Shown in pieces: positions 1-11,420 of a DNA stretch of 64,000 nt. The stretch's first letter is position 1. Each line of letters begins with the position of its first letter. Under the pieces are notes generated by a model. It saw nothing but the letters and a program-made list of their open reading frames with translations. It ran no database searches and was not told where the DNA came from. The DNA comes from Pomphorhynchus laevis. Lineage: Eukaryota; Acanthocephala; Palaeacanthocephala; Echinorhynchida; Pomphorhynchidae. The translations under genes were made by a program, and so were the position numbers. The DNA lies in the NCBI GenBank assembly GCA_012934845.2, contig WNNJ02002733.1:1-64000 (forward strand), in the 5' to 3' direction.

Positions 1-94
1 AATATATAACTATATACTATTAACTAAATATCAATAATAGTTATAGTATTAATATAACATTAATATAAATATAATACTATTTATACATAAGATA

Positions 95-265
95 TACGTA
101 CGGTAATTATTAGGTTAAATTATTATCAGGTTTCGGCTCCTATTTATTGGCCCAACATAGCAGCGGGGCAAATTCCCACGCTAATGACGTATTTCCTCTG
201 ATAAAATTTAATTAACCTATATCATATTCTAATACAAAGTATATTATTAACCATTCATAAAATGT
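95..265 (-). repeat. Family P (Penelope-like) 3' region, copy P1
   Basis: Read on the minus strand this stretch matches the 3' region that follows the reverse transcriptase at 56870-57534. It shares the block ATACTTTGTATTAGAATA, then TCAGAGGAAATACGTCATTAG, then GCCCCGCTGCTATGTTGGG and GCCGAAACCTGATA. It ends before the distal part of the longer copies. The upstream ORFs at 272-533 are too AT-rich and short to claim as coding. The assignment rests on similarity between copies within the window. Confidence 0.7.
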
Positions 266-960
266 TTTCTTTTAATTCTTTAAATATATTATTAATAATA
301 TATTTTGTTGATTTGTATATTGTAAATTTAATATTTTAATAATATTATGTTGATTCTCTATCATGATAAAAAGAAAAAACCAAAACACTTGCATAAAAAA
401 TCCAAATATGAACAGTATTGTCAAAGCACTCTGTATTGTTAAAAGACAAAACTGACATATAAACATTCAAAGCTGTATAAATCGGTGGTTCTAAAACAGA
501 CTGTATTTGTCTATGATTCCTAAAACACTGCATGTATTGCTAGTTACGTTGTTAATAGGTATCAAAAAGGTCGATTCGGACCAATTTTCGAAACTGTTTT
601 CGAACGTCTGAGATGTAGTAGCATAAACAACAAAATAAATTCAAAAGGTAAAAATAAAACAAAATAAAAAATTATTAAAGCAAAAGATAAAATTATTGTG
701 CAATAATTTTGTGAAGCCAAAGTAACCGGAAAACATAAAACCAGTATTTTAAACTAAAAAGCTCAAATGCAGTAATTTATCTTTAGAAAACGAAAAGAAT
801 TTCAATTAGCACTAAGGCGTTTTAAAATTAAAGTTTCCAATAATGAAACAGGTGTGTAAACAAGAGCATATAGATTTAGGATTGGCAAATAAGCTAAGGC
901 GTTTATGTCTTAAAAAGTTAAGGCATTTGTTTTACTATAAGAGAAAACAGAATTAAATTT
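266..960. other. Non-coding AT-rich stretch
   Basis: I see no gene here. Two overlapping ORFs of about 60 codons at 272-533 are low in complexity and have no recognisable motif. The interval separates the P1 repeat from the 3' end of the first gene, and part of it is probably that gene's 3' untranslated region. Confidence 0.5.
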
Positions 961-963
961 AAA

Positions 964-2368
964 CTAACTTTCAGTGACGATTGTATTTTCTTTATTAATA
1001 TCTTCGACATTGGAATCTTTAGCATCAACGTTTTGCAATTCATCAGAAATTTCATTTATGTCAGCAAGGTATTCGTCGATTTTGTCATCATCATCAGACA
1101 TCTGCATCTCAGACGGTAACCATTCCTACGTAATATAGCAGATTAATAAACAAAGTTACAAAACTAAAAAATACTTGAATTTCTTCTTGCACCGGCTCAC
1201 TTCGATCAAAGGCATTAGTAATTTTCATTTCTGGATTAATCAGATCTGTAGAGAAATATACATATTGATAATTAGGTAATAACATTTCGGAAAAAAATAA
1301 AAAAATATTAAATGTATTTGCAAAGTTAGGGGCTCATGCACCTAAAGTGAAAAAAAATATGGAATGTAAATATATATATATTTGATTACTAATATCTAAA
1401 TAAGAGCTAGAGTACATACCTCTAATTTCTGGAGGTAGATCATCATCAATTACATTTGAAGATTGAGCTAGTTCTTGGCTTGTCGCGATGTTAATACCAC
1501 TCTTTGGGACATATTTCTTCGTTGAATCGATATGTTTAATATTTTCGGTAAAAACGACGTGCTCACCGTCACGTATCTTTTTAATCAAACAATAAAGCAT
1601 ATCGCCAGAATCGTCTTCTTGAACGAGAGAATTCTTTTCAGTTTTATCAAGCAAAGGATTGCTCTTTTTTTGCTTCTTTTCATGAGTGAATTCCTTTTCT
1701 GTAGCCAGGTTTCGTGTAAAAACCTTCTTCACAACGGGTTTAGTGTTATTTTTTGGAATTGCAGCCAAATCAGTGTAATTAGCAACCTCTTTATCAGCAG
1801 CTGCCGTGCTACTAGACGTTGATGTAGAAACATTGCTCCGTCGTACATCAGTATTGATTAAAACCGAGGAATTGCCTCGATATTCGCTGTGATATAACGG
1901 TTTACCGGGTAAAATGGGTGGCCGAAGTCGAACTTCTTGACCACTGCTTGGGTTTATCACTGGCAAAGGATGAGGTTTTCGTTTTACAATTGGTTCTGCT
2001 GGTGCAGTTGAACTCGCAATTGACCTTGGCAGATTTTGTATCATTTCAGGTGTCATTGCACCTCGAAACGACTGTGTGGCATATTGATGCCGAATATGAG
2101 AAGGATAAATAAAATTTTGCTGGAAACTTAACGGTTGTATTGGTAAAATATGTTGAGGCAAATTATACAGTTGAGGAATGCTAGTATTACATTGACTTCT
2201 ATCGATATTCATCGGATTTAAAAAAAATACAGGTGCCGTCATTGATGGATGGTTGAACACATCTCCACAAAAAGGTTGCTATAAATATTAAAAATGAGTA
2301 AAAATAAAATCATCGTAGTTGCTTACAAGTGTCACAGGTCTAGGCTGCTCGTTCTGCCGACCGTTCAT
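964..2368 (-). CDS. Four-exon protein of unknown function, about 377 aa
   Basis: Four exons join with consistent phases. Exon 1 is 2327-2368 (ATG at 2368, start MNGRQNEQPRPVTL), exon 2 is 1420-2278, exon 3 is 1175-1245, exon 4 is 964-1125 with TAG at 964-966. Donors read GTAAGC, GTATGT and GTATTT; every acceptor is AG; introns are 48, 174 and 49 bp. The protein is rich in Pro, Gln and Ser at its N-terminus, with KPHPLPVINPSSGQEV near residue 125, a basic middle (KKQKKS), and an acidic C-terminus with DDDD and the stretch EEIQEWLPSEM. The residue-125 segment weakly recalls the PABP-binding segment of eIF4G N-termini (basic residues, then I/V-x-D/N-P-x-S/T-G), but no MIF4G domain is encoded here. 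Function is therefore left open. Gene structure is well supported; a truncated eIF4G-like factor or another RNA-binding partner is only a guess. Confidence 0.75.
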
Positions 2369-2600
2369 AGAACACTACTTGTAGAAATTGGTGAAGATGC
2401 AGTCACTACGGCAAAACAATTAACGATGATTTAAATGTGTAAGCTTTAAAATAACATTTCACATTAAATACTACAACTGAACATCAAAAATTATGTAAAA
2501 GATAGAATACGATATTTTGTACATCGTGTTGTCATAGTAACAATTTTAAAATAATGTATTTGTGGATTCTTGACAAAAAATATAGTTCACCACAAAAATA

Positions 2601-2773
2601 TAAATAATTATTGTAGCTGGATCGAAGAAAATGGGAATATTTTGATATTTCGCTAGCTACTTCTGTTAGTATATTCAGAAAATTACGTAATTTTCTGAAT
2701 ATGTTAACAGAAGTAGTTAGCGAAATATCAAAATATTTTCCCTTTTCTTCGATCTAGCTCCAATAATTATTTA
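2601..2773. repeat. Spacer-less palindrome, arms about 86 bp (foldback repeat)
   Basis: Two arms, 2601-2686 and 2687-2773, are inverted copies of each other with a few mismatches. They meet at TTAC/GTAA without a loop and end in TAAATAATTATT sequences. The flank plus right arm (about 2670-2800) recurs as a single inverted copy at about 59205-59330 inside the Par-6 gene, so this is a dispersed repeat. It lies about 230 bp upstream of the start codon of the first gene. A foldback MITE or an inverted duplication of a repeat end would both fit. Confidence 0.8.
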
Positions 2774-2799
2774 TCAATAATGAATCATTATCAACTATT

Positions 2800-4325
2800 T
2801 AAAAAGAAAAAATATAATTCACCTATATTTTTAAAAATTAAAAAAATATATTAATTAAAAATATGCAATTTTGTTCCTGGTGATGATAACATCAATTATC
2901 GAAAAGTATAATTTTAACAAAATCATCTTTTTCACTCTCTCCTAATTGTAAACAAAAATATATGTAAAAAAATATTTTTTATAAATTTTTTAAAATATTA
3001 TATTTTTATATTTAAAAAATGCAGATGATTATCACCGGTAAACTATGTTTCACCGGCGAAACGCATATAACAAAACATTAAGACTATTTTAATTCATAAT
3101 TTGGGTATTATGAATTGAATGGATTGTGAATCTCTCAGGGTAGACAACGACTACATTTGATTTTGGTGAAACTTCAATTATAAAGAAGATTACTATAAGC
3201 AACAAACAATTAATACGTCTTTTAAGAAATATACTTAGGGTTTGCTACCGATTTTAGCAAATATTGGATTCTCAGATTGACCAGACGTTGCAAAATCGCC
3301 TAGTCTCAGCGGTAAGCGGTAAAAGCAACGTATGGCTTATAACTAATTTTTAAAGGACAAGATTACCACGAGCAACACTCCTCAAATACCTTAAATTAAG
3401 AAATGCTTCCCGTTTAAAAATAAAGTCTTAGATACGTGTTAATATAAAGTCTTAATATATAGTCTTAATATAAAGTCTTAATATAAAGTCTTACAGTACG
3501 TCAAACTGTAATAAATTTTAATTTCAAAAGGATATTTGTTGCCTCTTATACTTTTCGTGTAATTTTTAACTTTGGTTTCCTGTGGAAATCCTGTCATAAT
3601 CTGGTACATTTTATATCTTGAGTGTCAAAACACAATTTCAGCTTAATGTGGATATTGTTGTGTGTTTGTAATTATTGCTTGAAAACGCAAATGATTTTAT
3701 GGTATTTATTCAATTAAATGACTATTAGATAACAAACTACATTTCAAAAAGGAATGTATCGATGCTTATTCTTGTTAACATCTTGTCCGTTTTAATGGTG
3801 TAAACATTAAAGCAGCTAGTAACATTCAAAAACAAATTCACACGCGGTATTGATTAACGATAATTCAGCTATCTTTATAGTTTGAAGTTTAATTGAAAGG
3901 AACACATTAAATACTTTGAAATAGTAGATAATTAACAATAGTAGCCACCTAGAGTAATGGTAGATATTACAAATGCATTAGATAAGACGATTTTAACGAA
4001 GATTAAGGTAATGATTTTACAGATCATCACAATAATCTGTCCAACCATTAGATCAAATATACATACATTAAATACTTTCATTATCAAATGGGTTACCTTA
4101 CAGCATTATTTAATCATTAAAATCAAAAAATTAAAAAAAACTGCAAATTTGCAGACGGATTAAGTTGATTATGAACATAGGCTCACATAACAGTTAAGTC
4201 GATATGAGTTGGATTTGCAAATAGTAGGAATTTACCAGACAGAATTTCCTATGATTTAATTTTATCATATAACGTAATTTCTTATTTAAGAACATAATTT
4301 ACTATTTACAATCAATAAAATTTTT
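2800..4325. other. Intergenic AT-rich DNA with a short tandem array
   Basis: No gene is seen. At about 3418-3494 a 13-bp unit close to AATATAAAGTCTT is repeated about five times with small variations. An ORF of 68 codons at 3957-4163 shows no motif and typical low-complexity composition. Confidence 0.5.
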
Positions 4326-6650
4326 ATTTATTAGTGAAATTAGTGACGTCACTAATTTGTTGACGTCAATAATCTGTTGAAATCATCGATTTGTTAACGT
4401 CACTAATCTGTTGAAAGAATTAATTTGATGAATTCACTAAATTCTAATCGTCACTATTTCGTTAACGTGACCAATTTGTTGACGTTACTAATTTGTTGAC
4501 GTCACTATTTTGTTAAAATAAATACTTCGTTGGCGTCACTAATTTGTTGATGTCACTAAATTGCTGAAGTCACATTTGTTAACGTCACTAATAGGTTAAA
4601 GTCAATAATTTTTTAAAATCATCTATTTGTTGACGTCACTAATTTATTAAAAAGGAAATATTTTTTATTTCACTAATTATTAATCCTATCTTTTCGATGA
4701 CGTTTCTAATTTGATGACGTCACTAATTTGTTGACGTCACTAATTTTTTGAAATCACGAATTTGTTGACGTCGCTACATTGTTGAAGTCACGCATTTGTT
4801 AACGTCACTAATATGTTGAAGTCAATAATTTGTTAAAATCATCAATTTATTGACGTTACTAATTATTAAAAAGATTGACGTCAACTAATTTGCTACCGTC
4901 ACTAATTTTTTGCTTTACTAATATGTTGACGTCACCAATTTGCTAAAATCTTCTAGTTGTTAACGTCACTAATTTGTTGACGTCACTATTTCGTTGACGT
5001 CATTAATTTGTTGACGTTACTAATATGTTGACGTCACTAATATGTTGACGTCACTAATATGTTGACGTCACTAATATGTTGACGTCACTAATATGTTGAC
5101 GTTACTCATATGTTGAAGTCACTAATTTGTTGATGTCACTAATTTGTTGACGTAACTATTTCGTTAACGTCACTATTTCATTGACGTCACTATTTCGTAA
5201 ACGTCACTATTTCGTAAACGTCACTATTTCGTTGACGTCACTATTTCGTTGACGTCACTATTTCGTTGACTTCACTATTTCGTTGACGTCACTATTTCGT
5301 TGACGTCACTATTTCGTTGATGTCACTATTTCGTTGACGTCACTAATTTGTTGACGTCACTATTTCGTTGAGATCACTAATTTGTTGACGTCACTAATTT
5401 GTTGACGTTACTAATATGTTGACGTCACTAATATGCTGACGTCACTAATATGTTGAAGTCACTAATTTGTTGATGTCACTAATTTGTTGACGTAACTATT
5501 TCGTTAACGTCACTATTTCATTGACGTCACTAATTTGTTAATGTCACTAATTTGTCGACGTCACTATTTCATTGACGTCACTAATTTGTTGATGTCACTA
5601 ATTTGTCGACGTAACTTTTTCATTTACGTCACTAATTTGTTGACATCACTATTTCGTTGACGTCACTAATTTGTTGAAATTACTAATATGTTGATGTCAC
5701 TAATATGTTGACGTCACTAATATGTTGACGTCACTAATATGTTGAAGTCACTAATTTGTTGACGTCACTATTTCATAACCGTCACTATTTCGTTAACGTC
5801 ACTATTTCGTTGACGTCACTAATTTGTTGATGTCACTAATTTGTCGACGTCACTATTTCGTTAACGTCACTATTTCGTTGACGTCCATTTCACTGACGAC
5901 ACTATTTCGTTGACGTCAATAATTTGTTGACGTCACTATTTCGTTGACGTTACTTATTTGTTGACGTCACTAATATGTTGAAGTCACTAATTTGTTGATG
6001 TCACTAATTTGTTGACGTAACTTTTTCATTTACGTCACTAATTTGTTGACATCACTATTTCGTTGACGTCACTAATTTGTTGACATTACTAATATGTTGA
6101 TGTCACTAATATGTTGACGTCACTAATATGTTGACGTCACTAATATGTTGAAGTCACTAATTTGTTGACGTCACTATTTCATAACCGTCACTATTTCGTT
6201 AACGTCACTATTTCGTTGACGTCACTAATTTGTTGACGTCACTATTACATTGACGTCACTAATTTGTTGATGTCACTAATTTGTCGACGTCACTATTTCG
6301 TTAACGTCACTATTTCGTTGACGTCCATTTCACTGACGTCACTATTTCGTTGACGTCAATAATTTGTTGACGTCACTATTTCGTTGACGTTACTTATTTG
6401 TTGACGTCACTAATATGTTGAAGTCACTAATTTGTTGATGTCACTAATTTGTTGACGTCACTATTTCATTGACGTCACTAATTTGTTGACATCACTAATT
6501 TGCTGACGTCACTATTTTGTTGATTTCACAAATTTGTTAAAATCATTTATTTGTTAACGTTACTAATTTGTCAAAAGGATAAATTTTTTATTTCACTAAT
6601 TATTAATCGTAACTATTATTTGACGTCACTAATTTGTTGAAATTGAGTTT
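4326..6650. repeat. 17-bp satellite containing the CREB/ATF site TGACGTCA
   Basis: About 2.3 kb of tandem repeats of 17 bp. The commonest units are TTGACGTCACTAATTTG, TTGACGTCACTAATATG and TTGACGTCACTATTTCG. Each intact unit holds the perfect palindrome TGACGTCA, the consensus cAMP-response element bound by CREB/ATF bZIP proteins. Edge units (4330-4700 and 6500-6650) are more diverged than central ones, as expected for an array homogenised by unequal exchange. A higher-order period of 406 bp is visible: 5611-5628 matches 6017-6034, and 5774 matches 6180. Whether any protein binds here is unknown. Confidence 0.95.
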
Positions 6651-7855
6651 TTGTATACAGATGGATACTAAAAATCGACTGGGCAGCTGTTAATTAAATG
6701 AACTGTTAACAGTTCAGCTGTTAATTAAATGAACTGCTTTAACAAAAGCTGTTAACAAAAGCATTATACAAAAAAGTTAAAGCCGTTTTTAACAGAAAAA
6801 TCTGTTACCTCTTACCGGATATCCCAGGATCAGTTTCTTCGAAATCTTCTATTTTGAAGAACAGTCAATTCAGAATTATCATTACAAACGAATTGATCTT
6901 CAAATACAATTATTGGATAGTAGATCCGTAATTAGAATTTGAAAATATCAAAAAAATAGAAAAATATCGTTCAAGGATCAGGTTTCACGATAAAATCAAT
7001 CAATCAATAAATTAGAATTACGTATGCTGTTGCTTTTATTACGTATAGAGTGTTCGATTAAAGCTTACGCAATAAGTGGTTAAGCACGTGTGTTTGATGA
7101 GTACGCTGCTGACGTAGAGCACTGACTACAACAAATAGCTGCTTCTGTGATGTTGCAGAGTCGATGTTACAGACTACTAGTTTGTTACATTATGCACGCA
7201 CACACAATGCAAAACTTTCTCGTTTTTGGAGAGAGAGAATTGAGGAAGTGATATGATCGGTCGACGACAACAAAATAAAATTGACGCTCTTACGCAATCA
7301 AAAAGGTGTAGTTTTATGGTAGCAATGAATGTGGCAAAATTTAAGACTGTTTTATCGTCGCTCTCTTTATTCGCACGCCTACATCACGAAAGAGAAGGAC
7401 AGAGAGTGCATTCGACATAACGGTGGTTGTGTCGACATAATGCTGGTTGTGTCGAATGCAGAAATTTCTTTGAAAATTACACACGGTGTAGAAAGAAAAG
7501 CCTTTTTGATGACTTGCGCACAAATCAATTATTAGAAAGTGTGCGAAACACTGCAATTACTGCAGCAAGATATTAATCCGCACAGACGGTTGAATGTTCT
7601 GTTATTAAGAATATCGCTCCTGTGTAAAACAAAGATAATTTTTAGAACTCTACGCTTAAGTACGAACATTGTACTAATATCCAGACACGATATTATCAAG
7701 ACAAGAAAAGAGCGATCTGCGTATTAAACCGAAAATTAGCCGATTCGAATGTGGCATCCGCTTTTTAGTTCTTACAGAAACCACTTTTCGCGTCACTGAA
7801 AAGTAAAGATTAAAACTGCAATGGTTGTTACGGCTTAAGTGAACAACTGAAAATT
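6651..7855. other. Unassigned stretch between two satellites
   Basis: At 6690-6740 a segment GCTGTTAATTAAATGAACTG is repeated twice. Between about 7060 and 7560 base composition is less AT-rich, and short ORFs lie on both strands (7329-7556), including a near-duplicated GGTTGTGTCGA (7424 and 7444). No recognised domain is present in any frame, so I make no gene call. Confidence 0.4.
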
Positions 7856-9103
7856 AGATCAAATCGATAAAGTATTTTATAATCAATTAATAATTTATAT
7901 AATTTGTATAATTCATATAATAAATATGAATTATAAAATTATAATTATATTATAATTATAAATTAATCAAAATTATAAATTAATTTTGAAATTAATCAAA
8001 ATTATTATTAATTAATTATAAATTAATATTATTAGATCAAAATTATAAATTAATTTTGAAATAAATCAAAATTATTATTAATTAATTATTAATTAATATT
8101 ATAAAATCAAAATTATAAATTAATTTTGAAATTAATCAAAATTATTATTAATTAATTATTAATTAATATTATAAAATCAAAATTATAAATTAATTTTGAA
8201 ATTAATCAAAATTATTATTAATTAATTATTAATTAATATTAATAAATCAAAATTATAAATTAATTTTGAAATTAATCAAAATTATTATTAATTAATTATT
8301 AATTAATATTATTAGATCAAAATTATAAATTAATTTTGAAATTAATCAAAATTATTATTAATTAATTATTAATTAATATTATAAAATAAAAATAAAAATT
8401 AATTTTGAAATTAATCAAAATTATTATTAATTATTAATTAATATTATTAGATCAAAATTATAAATTAATTTTGAAATTAATCAAAATTATTATTAATTAT
8501 TAATTAATATTATAAAATCAAAATTATAAATTAATTTTGAAATTAATCAAAATTATTATTAATTATTAATTAATATTAATAAATCAAAATTATAAATTAA
8601 TTTTGAAATTAATCAAAATTATTATTAATTAATTATTAATTAATATTATAAAATCAAAATTATAAATTAATTTTGAAATTAATCAAAATTATTATTAATT
8701 ATTAATTAATATTAAATCAAAATTATAAATTAATTTTGAAATTAATCAAAATTATTATTAATTATTAATTAATATTAAATCAAAATTATAAATTAATTTT
8801 GAAATTAATCAAAATTATTATTAATTATTAATTAATATTATTAGATCAAAATTATAAATTAATTTTGAAATTAATCAAAATTATTATTAATTATTAATTA
8901 ATATTAATAAATCAAAATTATAAATTAATTTTGAAATTAATCAAAATTATTATTAATTAATTATTAATTAATATTATAAAATCAAAATTATAAATTAATT
9001 TTGAAATTAATCAAAATTATTATTAATTAATATTATTAAATAAAAATAAAAATTAATTTTGAAATTAATCAAAATTATTATTAATTAATTATTTATTTAT
9101 TTT
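7856..9103. repeat. AT satellite, unit about 70 bp
   Basis: About 17 tandem copies of a unit with the core AAATTATAAATTAATTTTG followed by AAATTAATCAAAATTATTATTAAT. The period is exactly 70 bp between 8051, 8121 and 8191, and later units shrink to about 60-66 bp by loss of TTAATTAA-type segments. The left flank (7855-7900) carries the unit AAATCGATAAAGTA that recurs at 10985-11400, so satellite and flank units were probably spread together. No coding capacity. Confidence 0.95.
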
Positions 9104-9115
9104 TTAACTTGAATA

Positions 9116-9357
9116 TCAATAATTCAAGAACTTTAAAATAGTCAAGTTTTCTACAGCCATTTTTGCGTCCCCCATAGATGCAACAAGCGCTTCAAGATTA
9201 GTATCACGGCTATGGAATCCCACTGTCTGCATTTGTACAAGTTCGGATGCATAAAGTTGTTCTTGAGTTTGGTTTGGTTGTTGATTTGTCGGCTGATGTT
9301 GCTGGGGATGAAGACGATCTAATGGTTGAAACAACGAAGCATTATGATCTTGATTTG
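9116..9357 (-). CDS. Ubiquilin-type UBA domain, C-terminal exon or fragment
   Basis: The reading frame encodes a Gln/Pro/Asn-rich linker (HPQQHQPTNQQPNQTQEQ) followed by a complete UBA-like segment: YASELVQMQTVGF, SRDTNLEALVASMGDAKMAVENL, and then a TGA stop. Spacing and residues match the C-terminal UBA of ubiquilin/Dsk2 proteins, where the first helix ends in MGF (VGF here), the second reads N-x-x-A-L-x-A-x-x-G-D and the third A-V-E-x-L. UBA domains bind ubiquitin, and ubiquilins shuttle ubiquitinated clients to the proteasome. The frame is open back to about 9357, where AT-rich DNA begins; no convincing splice acceptor is seen and no UBL or STI1 segment lies nearby. It may be the last exon of a gene whose upstream exons are beyond inserted elements, or a detached relic. 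The 70-bp satellite abuts its stop codon. Confidence 0.65.
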
Positions 9358-9590
9358 AATTATAATATTATTAATATTATTAAATTTTCTTAATATTATT
9401 AAGAAAAGTTAAATGTGTTCAAGTTAATTACAACTAACGACTAAAAGAAGAATGTCGAATTAAAATTTTTATTTTAGTTGAAATTTGTCGATGGTTTTTA
9501 TTACAATCAGACCAGCAAGGCTTCGCCGACTACGAAGTGGCATTGAAGATATCAGGAACTATAACTGATTCACACTTATACCATATTTTT

Positions 9591-9892
9591 ACATGGCTTT
9601 CAGATCTAAAACCCCACTCGTGTACGAAGACTAAATTATATGGTTGTACGAAGACTAAATTATATGGTCAGAGTCAGGATTGCAACAAGGAGATCCCCTC
9701 GGGCCCATAGGCTTTGCTCTAGCCGTCAACCCACTAGCCCACTCACTTAATGCGCACTTTAACGCCTGGTATTTGGATGATGCAACCATCGGGTACGACC
9801 CATTTGGAACGTTGTCTTATCTATGTCAAATAGTTAATGACTCTTTTAAACTTGGTCTCTACTTAAATCCGCGAAAGTGCGACATCTGACGA
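9591..9892 (+). pseudogene. Reverse-transcriptase fragment, family D
   Basis: The frame reads SGLQQGDPLGPIGFALAVNP and, shortly after, NAWYLDDATIGYDP. These correspond to RT motif B (QG-x-P-L-x-P) and the catalytic motif C in the form YLDD, followed by LGLYLNPRKC, which fits the next conserved block. The combination QQGDPLGP with WYLDD is typical of a group of animal retroelements whose proteins also carry a Cys-rich N-terminal motif like the one at 10254. Only about 70 residues of palm domain remain. Upstream, at 9624-9667, the segment GTACGAAGACTAAATTATA is directly duplicated. The exact clade was not resolved. Confidence 0.7.
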
Positions 9893-10253
9893 GGCAGACT
9901 GTTGCTGACGAGGAGCTGACAACTAACACACTGAGAACAACTAATTTCAAATTGTTTTAACTGTTTGAACGCTAAAAAATGATTATTCATATAAAGCCGG
10001 GGAATTATTACTTAATTAACGCATTCATCGTTTGCAAAACGATGAATGGTAAAAAATTCTTAGTTATTAATATTTACAACATCAACAAGTACAACAGTAA
10101 AGTCGGAATTTCGACAAGGAAGCCGTACGCCCAGGGTACGTCCCGGGGTACGCAATCCTGTGAATTCAAAGTACTTATCTACAAATCAACGTTCATTACG
10201 AGTCACCCCGGGATAAAAGGGCTCTGACCTGACTATTCGAACAGCCTATAAAC

Positions 10254-10829
10254 ATGTCCAAAGGAAAACCGTATGATCACATGTTGTGCTGCGGATGCAA
10301 TGGTCCTTCAGCAAAGTGAATAGGTTGCAGATGCGCGAAGGCACGAGTTCCTTGCACGAATTGCCGTGCGCCTGATTGTAACAATCGCGTACATATTGGA
10401 CCACAGACGGTGTCTTCGAGTTCTCCTCTGGAATCAGTAAGTAGAGTGGAGGACTTGAATCCCCTTGGCATTGTACAAAATCATAATCTAGTTTCAAAGA
10501 ACGGACAACAACCTACATCACAGCACAGACCACGTGATGCTGCAGACTGTGTAACTCAGGTAATGCCCAGTGAATATATAACACTGGACACAATATATGA
10601 CAGCGTAATTCACTGGAAACCAAACCTTATCCACCTACCAAAATGCGACGTTGCAAAGCAGTTTTTCTTAATCATATCTGAACTTCTAGAGGAATTTAAT
10701 TCGAATTCATCAAAAGCATGTATAACTTTAAAGATGATAAATATCCTATATCAGCTACTACAACAAAGGATAGGCTCGAATAAAGTTTATGTTATAAGAA
10801 AAACGCTGACTCGCCGTCTGAAATTATGA
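10254..10829 (+). pseudogene. Cys-rich N-terminal region of a family D retroelement protein
   Basis: From the ATG at 10254 the frame gives a tight cysteine cluster (CCGCNGPSAK, GCRCAKARVPCTNC, PDCNN), then a long open stretch to 10829 with SPLESVSRVEDLNPLG and a helical part (HLPKCDVAKQFFLIISELL). The C-x-x-C clusters with GPSAK and PCTNC resemble the N-terminal motif found beside RTs with QQGDPLGP in several animal genomes; this is recognition from memory, not a search. The RT fragment lies upstream of it, the reverse of the expected order, so two truncated copies probably lie head to tail, or the locus was rearranged. The reading frame is interrupted. Confidence 0.5.
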
Positions 10830-10974
10830 AAGGAAGGTCACCTAGATACACTTTTCTCTGAGATCCTATTTCTGCAAATTAAAAGCAAGTATCAACCCTA
10901 GGCTACATCAAACACCAGATCAGCGATGATCCAAAACATAATTAAACTGACACGGGATGGGAATATAATATAAT

Positions 10975-11420
10975 TAATATATAATTTAGCCAAAATTTGC
11001 TCAAATCGATAAAGTAGTTTGTAATCAATTAATAATATATAAAACTATTATATAATAATATTCAATTAATTAATAAATAAATAAATAATTCTAGCAAAAT
11101 GTGCCTTAATTAATTGAGTATTTTATAATTAATTTGCAATATCATAAATATAATAGCATTCAAGTAATTTATATAATATAATATTTAACCAAAATTTGAT
11201 CATATCGACAAAGTAGTTGATAATCGATCAATACATAATTTATATATAATAATATTCACTAAATTCTAATCGTCACTATTTCGTTAACGTGACTAATTTA
11301 CTGTGAAATGGAGGTTCCAACACATTTAATAATATTCAATTAATAAATAATTGAGCCAAAATTGGCCCAAATCGATAAAGTAGTTTGTAATCAATTTTAT
11401 CATGGAAATTAAATAAATAC
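10975..11420. repeat. AT-rich repeat with TCGATAAAGTAGTTTGTAATC units and a stray satellite piece
   Basis: A unit of the form CAAATCGATAAAGTAGTT, followed by a degenerate GTAATCAATTAATA, occurs at about 10998, 11201 and 11368, and once more at 7860 beside the 70-bp satellite. At 11256-11300 a short piece identical in order to the left edge of the 17-bp satellite (ACTAAATTCTAATCG then CACTATTTCGTTAACGTGAC, compare 4436-4472) is embedded. No coding capacity. Confidence 0.75.

Noticed and set aside
4326-6650. CRISPR-like array
   Set aside because: Direct tandem units with no unique spacers in a eukaryotic genome; it is a satellite.
7329-7727. Small genes on both strands
   Set aside because: Overlapping ORFs of 60-72 codons without motifs, matching one another as mirror frames; no splice or codon signal supports them.
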